NCBI GenBank assembly: GCA_019114015.1
Contig: DXGG01000235.1
Span: 1-7,402, forward strand
Length of the DNA: 7,402 bases
Direction of reading: 5' to 3'
Origin: Candidatus Onthomorpha intestinigallinarum
Lineage (GTDB): Bacteria; Bacteroidota; Bacteroidia; Bacteroidales; P3
In this document: one piece after another, positions 1 to 5,782 of the stretch
How the letters are laid out: every line of letters begins with the position of its first letter
Position numbering within the stretch: position 1 is the first letter of the stretch
Translations under genes and position numbers: made by a program
The notes under the pieces: generated by a model
Databases searched by the model: none
What the model was told of the DNA's origin: nothing
What the model saw: only the letters and a program-made list of their open reading frames with translations

Positions 1-61
1 TGGATTTTCATGTCAAAATGTCTATCTTCGCAATTTGAAATCAAGTTACATATTCATACAA

Positions 62-565
62 ATGGAAGCAAAGGTCAGTATTATCATGGGCAGCACTTCG
101 GATTTACCCGTAATGGAGGCTGCCGCCAAGTTTTTCGAACAGATGGAGATACCGTTTGAAATCAATGCGCTTTCGGCACACCGTACTCCCAAAGAGGTCG
201 AGGAGTTTGCCGTCAACGCCCACAAAAGGGGGATAAAGGTTATAATCGCAGGAGCGGGCATGGCCGCCCATCTTCCCGGCGTTATCGCGGCGATGACACC
301 GCTGCCAGTGATAGGTGTTCCCATCAAGTCCTCTCTTGAGGGTATGGATGCGGCTTTGGCCATGATACAGATGCCTCCCGGAATACCTGTTGCCACTGTT
401 GCCATCAACGGCGCTTTGAATGCCGCCGTGCTTGCCTTGCAGATAATGTCGGTGGGCGATGCTGAATTGCAGCAAAAGGTGATTGGCTACAAGGAGTCGT
501 TGAAGGACAAGATTGTGAAGGCGAATCAGGAACTGAGAAAACTCGAATACAGGTACAAGGTATGA
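62..565 (+). CDS. purE: PurE, N5-carboxyaminoimidazole ribonucleotide mutase
   Basis: Cytoplasmic enzyme of de novo purine synthesis. It rearranges N5-CAIR, made by PurK, into CAIR. The 167-residue product has the usual length and the full set of class I PurE motifs: GSTSD (residues 10-14), SAHRTP (38-43, with the catalytic His40), AGAGMAAHLPG (63-73, His70) and the long conserved stretch around 82-126 that includes GIPVATVAING. I chose the ATG at 62 because the protein then begins MEAKVSIIMG as in other PurE proteins. The frame stays open upstream through a TTG at 35 to the window edge, but the extra residues do not look like PurE. No Shine-Dalgarno sequence is seen, which is normal for Bacteroidetes. 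The stop overlaps the next gene's start by 4 nt (ATGA), so the two are probably co-transcribed and translationally coupled. PurK is not in the window. Confidence 0.97.
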   Translation: MEAKVSIIMGSTSDLPVMEAAAKFFEQMEIPFEINALSAHRTPKEVEEFAVNAHKRGIKVIIAGAGMAAHLPGVIAAMTPLPVIGVPIKSSLEGMDAALAMIQMPPGIPVATVAINGALNAAVLALQIMSVGDAELQQKVIGYKESLKDKIVKANQELRKLEYRYKV

Positions 566-1590
566 TAATCATAGGCATAACCGGCACTTTGGGTGCAGGC
601 AAGGGCACGATAGTGGAAAAGTTGAAGAAGCGCGGATTCAAACACTATTCGGTAAGGGATTTTCTTGTCGAGCAGATAAGGCAAAGAGGTCTTGAGGTCA
701 ACCGCGACAGCATGAGGGAGCTTGCAAACGAGTTGAGGGAGAAGAACGGTGCGGACTATATTGTCGAGTGTCTTGTAGGCAGGGCCATGGCTCAGGGTGA
801 CGATTGCGTGATAGAAAGCATAAGAAACCCCAAGGAGGTGGAAACATTGCGCAGGATAAGGAATTTCCATTTGTTTTCGGTCGATGCCGACATACACAAA
901 AGATACGAAAGGATAAGGTCGCGCAAAAGCTCTACGGATAACGTGAGCTTCGAGACCTTTGTGGAAAATGAGAAAAAGGAAATGTCTTCCGATAATGAAA
1001 GCGGTCAGAACCTTTCGGCCTGCATGGCTCTTGCCGATTTCAGATTCAACAACGACAAGGATATCGAGGACCTTGACCGTCAGGTGGAGGATGCTCTCAA
1101 GAGCATAGAGAAGGAAATGCGGCCCTCATGGGATGAATATTTCATGGATTTGGCCAATGCAGCCTCCAAGCGTGCCACTTGCGACAGGGGAAGGAGCGGT
1201 TGTGTGATAGTCAAGGACCGTCAGGTGTTGGTTACGGGTTATGTCGGTTCGCCGAGAGGACTGGCTCATTGCGACGATGTGGGGCATCTGTTTCGTAAGA
1301 TGATAAACGATGACGGCAGTATCAGTACCCATTGTGTCAGAACGGTGCATGCGGAGCAGAATGCAATATGTCAGGCGGCAAGAAGAGGGATTGCTCTTGA
1401 GGGAGCGACTCTGTATTGCAGGATGACCCCTTGCAGGACGTGTGCAATGCTTATCATAAACTGCGGTATAAGTCGTGTGGTATGTCAGATGAAATATCAT
1501 GCGGGGGCGGAATCGGAAGAGATGTTCCGACAAGCGGGAATACAGTTGGAATTCTTTTGTGATCAGGTCCTTAAATACGATAAACAATAA
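562..1590 (+). CDS. Fusion of P-loop kinase-like domain and dCMP deaminase
   Basis: A 342-residue, two-domain protein. Residues 1 to about 180 form a P-loop NTPase fold with Walker A GTLGAGKGT (8-16). The rest of the domain, with ESIRNPKEVE at 85-94 and the later VDADIHKRYERIRSR, resembles small nucleotide kinases, dephospho-CoA kinase and the archaeal UPF0200 group. Residues 187-342 are a zinc-dependent deoxycytidylate deaminase: RPSWDEYFM (187-195), GYVGSPRGLAHC (226-237), HAE (263-265; His zinc ligand and Glu proton shuttle) and PCRTC (290-294; two Cys zinc ligands). The expected reaction is dCMP to dUMP, feeding thymidylate synthesis. The role of the N-terminal domain is unknown; it could phosphorylate a nucleotide, sense one, or regulate the deaminase. 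Fungal Dcd1 and the anti-phage enzyme AvcD also pair a P-loop domain with this deaminase; AvcD is considerably longer. Coupling to purE favours nucleotide-pool metabolism. A Val stands where many dCMP deaminases have Asn (GYNG). Confidence 0.9.
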   Translation: MIIIGITGTLGAGKGTIVEKLKKRGFKHYSVRDFLVEQIRQRGLEVNRDSMRELANELREKNGADYIVECLVGRAMAQGDDCVIESIRNPKEVETLRRIRNFHLFSVDADIHKRYERIRSRKSSTDNVSFETFVENEKKEMSSDNESGQNLSACMALADFRFNNDKDIEDLDRQVEDALKSIEKEMRPSWDEYFMDLANAASKRATCDRGRSGCVIVKDRQVLVTGYVGSPRGLAHCDDVGHLFRKMINDDGSISTHCVRTVHAEQNAICQAARRGIALEGATLYCRMTPCRTCAMLIINCGISRVVCQMKYHAGAESEEMFRQAGIQLEFFCDQVLKYDKQ

Positions 1591-1620
1591 AGGATAACCC
1601 TATGATATCCTTTATGTTTT
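1587..1620 (+). terminator. Intrinsic terminator of the purE-deaminase operon
   Basis: Inverted repeat starting in the deaminase stop codon. A 10-bp stem, ATAAAGGATA (1587-1596) with its complement at 1606-1615 (outermost pair A-T), closes a 9-nt loop and is followed by TTTT at 1617-1620. The outer pairs are A/T and the T-run is short, so it may be leaky. That would explain the second hairpin just downstream. Confidence 0.7.
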
Positions 1621-1641
1621 GTCATTGAAAAATGTTTTCTG

Positions 1642-1682
1642 AATCCGTTTTCCTCTTTTCAAAATAGAGGAAAACGGATTTT
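1642..1682 (+). terminator. Second, stronger hairpin terminator
   Basis: Perfect 15-bp inverted repeat: AATCCGTTTTCCTCT at 1642-1656 pairs with AGAGGAAAACGGATT at 1666-1680 around a 9-nt loop. The 3' side runs into TTTT (1679-1682) and then T-rich sequence (ATTTCATTTTCTTCTTTTT). It lies about 20 nt beyond the first hairpin. No matching T-run follows it on the minus strand, so it most likely acts on plus-strand transcripts from purE. Confidence 0.75.
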
Positions 1683-2008
1683 GATTTCATTTTCTTCTTT
1701 TTCAGTTCCGTTTCATGCATGTCTTTAACGTGTGTTGTGACAATTAAAGATGCCTGAAACCAGTCATTTGATCTTATGCTAAATTATGCTGGTTAACTTG
1801 TTAAGTATTTAATGGGTTAAATGGAAATGTAACGAAGTGTTAGTACGTTAATAATGGAAAAAATAATAGAGAAACATTTTTGTCGTTATATATAAGCCAA
1901 TGTCTTTGTACCGTAATTGGTATGACTGCCGGCATGTCTTCAATCATCGAAGGTGTATCTGAATGGACCGGATATAATATATTTCATAATAACAAATAAA
2001 AGTAGCAT
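1683..2008 (+). other. Non-coding leader upstream of the beta-barrel gene
   Basis: About 326 AT-rich bases without a credible gene. Reading frames are short, and I see no tRNA, riboswitch core or transposon end. There is a short direct repeat (TATGCT twice around 1776-1789) and a weak inverted repeat, TAACG to CGTTA, around 1830-1850. The only recognisable signal is the promoter-like pair at 1879-1908. If that promoter is used, about 95 nt of 5' leader precede the start at 2009 and the first 190 bases or so are spacer. Confidence 0.5.
1879..1908 (+). promoter_or_regulatory. Candidate Bacteroidetes-type promoter for the beta-barrel gene
   Basis: TTTG (1879-1882) is followed after 18 nt by TGTCTTTG (1901-1908). 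The Bacteroidetes primary sigma factor consensus is TTTG near -33 and TAnnTTTG near -7, with about 19 nt between them. The -7 box differs from consensus at one defined position (G for A). The spacer is AT-rich. Predicted transcription start is near 1914. This is the best match upstream of the gene at 2009, but it is not decisive. Confidence 0.4.
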
Positions 2009-2671
2009 ATGGATATGTTGAACGTAAAAAAAACTGTAAGATGCTGTGCGATAGCTGTGGCGATTCTGTTGGCTGCACAGACAAACGCACAAAACAGGAA
2101 GGTGGACTTTGTCGCACAATTGTCTTTCGGACATGTCGGATATTTGTCACCGAGCAATCTGTCGGTAATCAATCCGTCTCAAAGCGATATCAATTCCTTG
2201 GGAATAGACTTGAAAGCCGGTGTGAGGTTCAAATGCGACCTGACTGTCAAGGCAGGGTTCTCAACGCTCGGCGGAACGGAGTTCTATTACAATGACCGAA
2301 CAAGAGAAAGCGCAGGGACTTATTATGCGAATTTGGAGTTGGGAAAGGATTTCAGGATAAAGTCCTGGATTGTTTCACCGGCAATAGGTGTGGGTTTTAT
2401 TGGCTACACCAGCAATGTAATTGCGGACAAATTGGAAAACGATTTCACCGGCACGGGCTTTGGAGCTAACACGGAACTCTCCATTGCGTATTGTCTGAAC
2501 GAACATTTTGCAATCAAAGCCTCTGTGGGAGCGATATACGGCTCAATAACAAACCTGAAGACAAGTCGGAACAACGAAATAAGTAGAGAGGCGTTGGACA
2601 CATTCAACCATTTCGACAATTATTCCATCTTTGTAGGTAAATGTATGCTCGGAATGGAGTTCTGTCTGTAA
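2009..2671 (+). CDS. Small exported outer-membrane beta-barrel-like protein
   Basis: A 220-residue protein with a clear signal peptide: Lys7-Lys8-Thr-Val-Arg11, a hydrophobic core at 12-23, and a likely signal peptidase I site after TNA (residue 27). The mature part of about 193 residues alternates polar and hydrophobic residues in short strands separated by turns, e.g. FVAQLSFGHVGYL, AGVRFKCDLTVKAGF, YYANLELGKDF, WIVSPAIGVGFIGY and FAIKASVGAIYG. It ends in a strand, VGKCMLGMEFCL. This pattern fits an eight-strand OmpA/OmpW-like outer-membrane barrel of the broad OMP_b-brl type. The final residue is Leu rather than the aromatic residue often found there. No enzymatic motif is visible, so the function is unknown. 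It appears monocistronic, with its own promoter candidate and a strong terminator. A second ATG at 2015 would shorten the signal peptide by only two residues. Confidence 0.65.
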   Translation: MDMLNVKKTVRCCAIAVAILLAAQTNAQNRKVDFVAQLSFGHVGYLSPSNLSVINPSQSDINSLGIDLKAGVRFKCDLTVKAGFSTLGGTEFYYNDRTRESAGTYYANLELGKDFRIKSWIVSPAIGVGFIGYTSNVIADKLENDFTGTGFGANTELSIAYCLNEHFAIKASVGAIYGSITNLKTSRNNEISREALDTFNHFDNYSIFVGKCMLGMEFCL

Positions 2672-2690
2672 AAACAAAAAAACGTCAATC

Positions 2691-2736
2691 AAAAAACAAG
2701 GGACTCGAAACTAAAAACGTTGTCCCTTGTTTTTTT
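2691..2736. terminator. Bidirectional terminator between convergent genes
   Basis: A 14-bp perfect stem, AAAAAACAAGGGAC (2691-2704) with its complement at 2722-2735, around a 17-nt loop. The GC core GGGAC/GTCCC is flanked by an A-tract on the left and a T-tract on the right, so an RNA from either strand ends in a U-run. It begins 20 nt after the beta-barrel gene's stop. It also lies about 127 nt past the end of the convergent minus-strand stress-protein gene, where I see no better terminator. Confidence 0.85.
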
Positions 2737-2862
2737 ATATGGTCGCAAAAGTGCATGGATTCCTAGGATTCGTGACAGTGAAATACCTTGCTTTTCAAGG
2801 CATATTCGCTACCGTTTATCCTTATTATTCTTCATGGTCCTTACATTTGCATCGGAATGATG

Positions 2863-3723
2863 TTAAAGGAATCTGGCATTCATCCCCGTCTTCCGCAAAG
2901 GAACGCAAAGCACGGGTATTTTGGCATAGCGGACAACGTCCTGACTTCTTGAGTCTATGCTGAACTCGGTCGATTCGTCTCTTCCCATGACCATCACGAT
3001 GTCAACCTCGTTTTTCGGATTGTTCATGTATTCTACCGTCTCTTCCGCAAAGTCCTTGCCCGTTTCCAGTCCGTCCAGCATGACCAGTTCGCATTCTATG
3101 CCTTTTGACTCAATGAATTCCTTGGTGTTGTTGCTTATTTGTTTCACCTTGAATTTGGTTTCCTTGTCCGAATCCCATACTCCGGAGATGATTGTTATTC
3201 TTGCACCGAAATGTTTGGCCCATGCCACTGCATCGGCCACTTTCTGTCTGCTGCTCAGATACAGTTCTATCGGTATGAGTATGTTTCTTATCGGTCTCGG
3301 GTCCAGATCCACCGAAAGGACAAGCAAGGGCACGGTAGCCGTTCTTATCAGACGATGGGTGTTGGCTCCTATGGACTTGTCCGATACGTTTGCCGTCGCC
3401 ATGATTACAAGATCTATGGCGTTTTCCTGACAGAAGTCGTTTATCTCCTTTGTTATCCTTCCCTTGCGCAGATTGGTCTTGATATCTACTCCGTATATCT
3501 CGCTGATGTTCTTGCCCACCAACGGAAGCCTTGCCTTGACACAGTTCTCCAAATCCTCGTCCCTTGAAGAGAAAAGTTTGGAGATGAATCCGCTTTCTTC
3601 AATCACATGCAGCAGTTCCACCTCGGAATTATCGTTGAACAGGTATTTGGAGAACTTCAGACACACATTAAGGGAAAAATCGTTGAAGTCCGTTATCACA
3701 AGTATTTTTTCATATAAACCCAT
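2863..3723 (-). CDS. Tandem-domain universal stress protein (UspA family)
   Basis: A 286-residue cytoplasmic protein made of two Usp-fold repeats. Domain 1 (about 5-137) starts with KILVITDFNDFS, has ELLHVIE at 36-42 and ends with IDLVIMATA...VPLLVLS. Domain 2 (about 146-275) starts with RNILIPIELYLSS and ends with DIVMVMGRD...IPVLCVP. These are the first and last strands of the alpha/beta Usp fold, and the length is normal for two-domain members. Neither domain keeps the G-2X-G-9X-G(S/T) ATP-binding motif clearly: domain 1 has MATANVSDKSIGANTHR and domain 2 MGRDESTEFS. It may therefore belong to the non-ATP-binding class. Members help survival under stress or starvation; the specific role here cannot be told. 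It is divergent from the glycosidase operon, with 121 nt between start codons, and convergent with the beta-barrel gene. Confidence 0.88.
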   Translation of the reverse strand: MGLYEKILVITDFNDFSLNVCLKFSKYLFNDNSEVELLHVIEESGFISKLFSSRDEDLENCVKARLPLVGKNISEIYGVDIKTNLRKGRITKEINDFCQENAIDLVIMATANVSDKSIGANTHRLIRTATVPLLVLSVDLDPRPIRNILIPIELYLSSRQKVADAVAWAKHFGARITIISGVWDSDKETKFKVKQISNNTKEFIESKGIECELVMLDGLETGKDFAEETVEYMNNPKNEVDIVMVMGRDESTEFSIDSRSQDVVRYAKIPVLCVPLRKTGMNARFL

Positions 3724-3784
3724 AAACAGTTCTATTTTTTACTATATCTAATAACACCAAAACAAGGTCAAATGTTGCGTAAAA

Positions 3785-3815
3785 GTTGTGAAGTCAAAAA
3801 AAAATTATAAATTTG
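3785..3815 (+). promoter_or_regulatory. Bacteroidetes promoter of the GH16-fucosidase operon
   Basis: GTTG at 3785-3788 (-33 box, consensus TTTG) and TAAATTTG at 3808-3815 (an exact TAnnTTTG -7 box) are separated by 19 nt, close to the expected spacing. The spacer contains a run of nine A residues (3796-3804). Predicted transcription start is around 3821, which bears directly on the choice of start codon for the downstream gene. Confidence 0.72.
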
Positions 3816-3844
3816 CCATCATGGATATCGAAAAAACGAAAATC

Positions 3845-5782
3845 ATGAATTTGCACAGGTTGTTTTTGTTGTCTCTGACGGTGTTTTGCATCGCGGGTTG
3901 CGGTAAGTTTAACGAAAGGATTGTCGGGTTTGATCCCATGAGTAATTTTCCGGGTTCTGATACGGTGAGGCTGCAAATGCAGCTTGACGATGCGGTTTTC
4001 AACGGCATAGTGTTGCCTGCCAAGGATGACTTTTTTGTTTTCAATGCCGACATCAGACAGTCGGAGGGAGAAAAATTGTACTATAAGATATACTATCAGA
4101 ACGAGAGTTACAAGTTTGAGGAAGACCGTCCGGAGGCGTCGGAGAATTTTTACGGTTCATGGGAAGATACCGGGACGGGTTTCAAGCCGGTTGAGAACGG
4201 AGTTGTTAAGGACAGTTTCCGGATAGTGGGCAATCCTCGTAACGAGAAAAAGTATTTTGGCAAGCAGACTCCCAAACCAGTTACGGATGAAGAAATAGAA
4301 AGTGTGATTAAAAGAATGAAGAACGACCCAAAATGGATGCCGTGGATTGTGAGAAAATCAAAAGAGGAGAAGATTTCCCTCAGGGAGCAGATGGTAAGGG
4401 ATGCTCTTTGGGTCATAAAGCTTGACGGAGAAGGTGAAGGCGAGTTTAACCGAAGGGAAAGGAGAAATCCGCGAACAGGCATATACAGGTTCATGCTGGT
4501 TGTGGCAACCGAACAGGCTCTTGAAAAGATTCCGGACTACATAAAGGATATATCCTTGCAGGATGACAACAATGAGTTCGTAAATCCTTTCTCCTTTTTC
4601 CGGAAAAGGAGAGACGGGGTTAGTGTGCTTGTGTCGGACAGAGTTCTGAAAACAAGGGCCGTATTGACCCCTGAAAGAGGGGTATTTGTCGACAGGTTGA
4701 AGTATCCGGGAAAGGATTTCAAGATATGCGATACCAATTTTCTTGTCGGACAGGATGAAGAGCTTTACTATCATTCTCTTTTCGAACAGTATTTCCACGA
4801 TATAAACAAGAACGAGCAGTTGAATCAGATTCCTTGTATTGCCGATGTCGAAAAGGGAGGATACACTCTTGAGGATTATGTCAGGGGAGACAGTGTTTAT
4901 GCGGCCGATAGCAGGATTGTCATGCATCCGAGCAATACGCTTTATCCGGCAAGTACCATATCGGTGTCGAGGGACAGTTCCTACATAAGGATATTCAATC
5001 CCGGCAACAGGGATTTGAAACAGGCGAAAAAGGAGAACGTGGGCATAAGGGCGAGAGTGGGCTTCAGCTACGGCAAATACAGGGCCAAGATAAAGTTCGC
5101 GCAACTGGTCAATTCCCACGGGGTCTGGACGGGGCTTACCAATGCCTTCTGGCTGGCTTATCAGAGCAACAGCCCGTGGAACGACAGAAGAATATGCAGC
5201 AAGGAAGGTTATGTGATACACAGCAAGAACGACTATGAGGCTCAAAGGGAGAAAACAAGCAATTATTCCGAGATAGACATAGAGATGATAAAGACCTCGA
5301 AGCTTTGGCCGGGAGAGGACACCTCTTATTACAGTCCTTTCGGAAGCAGGGAATTTGTCCTTGCCTGCACCAACTGGGACCTTGCCTGTCCGGTGCCAAA
5401 GAATTTCCACACAGGATGGATCATTCCGTTGAAGTACGGTGACAATACCTTCAAGTTGCATCGCTGGAGCCGGACGTACAGGGCTATAACATCGAGAGTA
5501 GGTCTCGATGCCGGGATATTCGACAGGGACTATTACTATTTCGAGATAGAATGGAAGCCCGACGAGATAATATGGAGAGCCGGACCGAGCCCCGACAAGA
5601 TGTATGTGGTGGGATATATGAACGAGGATGTGACAAGCATACCTAACAATCAGATGAACACCATAGTCACTCAGGAGTTCCATTATTCCAAGTGGTGGCT
5701 TCCGGAGTTGTTCAAGCAGGAATTGATACCTTTCCCGGAAAACAATCTTGAGGGCAGGGTTTACGAAATAGTCATAGAATAG
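3845..5782 (+). CDS. Lipoprotein with C-terminal GH16-type glycanase domain
   Basis: With the ATG at 3845 the protein has 645 residues. It begins with a lipoprotein signal peptide (MNLHRLFLLSLTVFCIAGC) whose lipobox IAGC makes Cys19 the acylated residue, so it is membrane-anchored outside the cytoplasm. In-frame starts at 3788 (GTG) and 3821 (ATG) lie before or at the predicted transcription start and would put charged residues ahead of the signal peptide. About residues 376-645 match the GH16 jelly roll: YGKYRAKIKF (409-418), W428, NAFWLAY (433-439), the catalytic EIDIEM (476-481; nucleophile Glu476, Asp478, acid/base Glu480) and FEIEWKPDEIIW (566-577). GH16 enzymes cleave beta-1,3/1,4 glucans, galactans or related backbones; the substrate cannot be read here. 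Residues 20 to about 375 match no domain I know. They include Tyr-rich strands (LYYKIYYQNE) and a charged, probably helical stretch (about 147-196). The stop abuts the fucosidase start. Confidence 0.82.
   Translation: MNLHRLFLLSLTVFCIAGCGKFNERIVGFDPMSNFPGSDTVRLQMQLDDAVFNGIVLPAKDDFFVFNADIRQSEGEKLYYKIYYQNESYKFEEDRPEASENFYGSWEDTGTGFKPVENGVVKDSFRIVGNPRNEKKYFGKQTPKPVTDEEIESVIKRMKNDPKWMPWIVRKSKEEKISLREQMVRDALWVIKLDGEGEGEFNRRERRNPRTGIYRFMLVVATEQALEKIPDYIKDISLQDDNNEFVNPFSFFRKRRDGVSVLVSDRVLKTRAVLTPERGVFVDRLKYPGKDFKICDTNFLVGQDEELYYHSLFEQYFHDINKNEQLNQIPCIADVEKGGYTLEDYVRGDSVYAADSRIVMHPSNTLYPASTISVSRDSSYIRIFNPGNRDLKQAKKENVGIRARVGFSYGKYRAKIKFAQLVNSHGVWTGLTNAFWLAYQSNSPWNDRRICSKEGYVIHSKNDYEAQREKTSNYSEIDIEMIKTSKLWPGEDTSYYSPFGSREFVLACTNWDLACPVPKNFHTGWIIPLKYGDNTFKLHRWSRTYRAITSRVGLDAGIFDRDYYYFEIEWKPDEIIWRAGPSPDKMYVVGYMNEDVTSIPNNQMNTIVTQEFHYSKWWLPELFKQELIPFPENNLEGRVYEIVIE

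Noticed and set aside
35..61. TTG start extending PurE by nine residues
   Set aside because: The extra residues are not PurE-like, and the ATG at 62 gives the typical N-terminus and length.
562..1590. Calling the deaminase fusion an AvcD anti-phage system
   Set aside because: The domain order is similar, but the protein is shorter, overlaps purE by 4 nt, leaves no room for an AvcI-like RNA and has no defence genes nearby. Kept only as a finding about architecture.
2786..2800. Short hairpin CCTTG-CTTTT-CAAGG as a terminator for the usp gene
   Set aside because: The stem is only 5 bp and has no T-run on the minus strand. The hairpin at 2691-2736 is far stronger.
2727..2963. Small 78-codon plus-strand frame between the terminator and the usp gene
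   Set aside because: It starts inside the T-run of a terminator and overlaps the 3' end of the usp gene. The composition is not protein-like.
2957..3567. Plus-strand open frames opposite the stress-protein gene
   Set aside because: They are Ser/Thr-rich or low-complexity shadows of the well-supported Usp gene and have no recognisable motifs or start signals.
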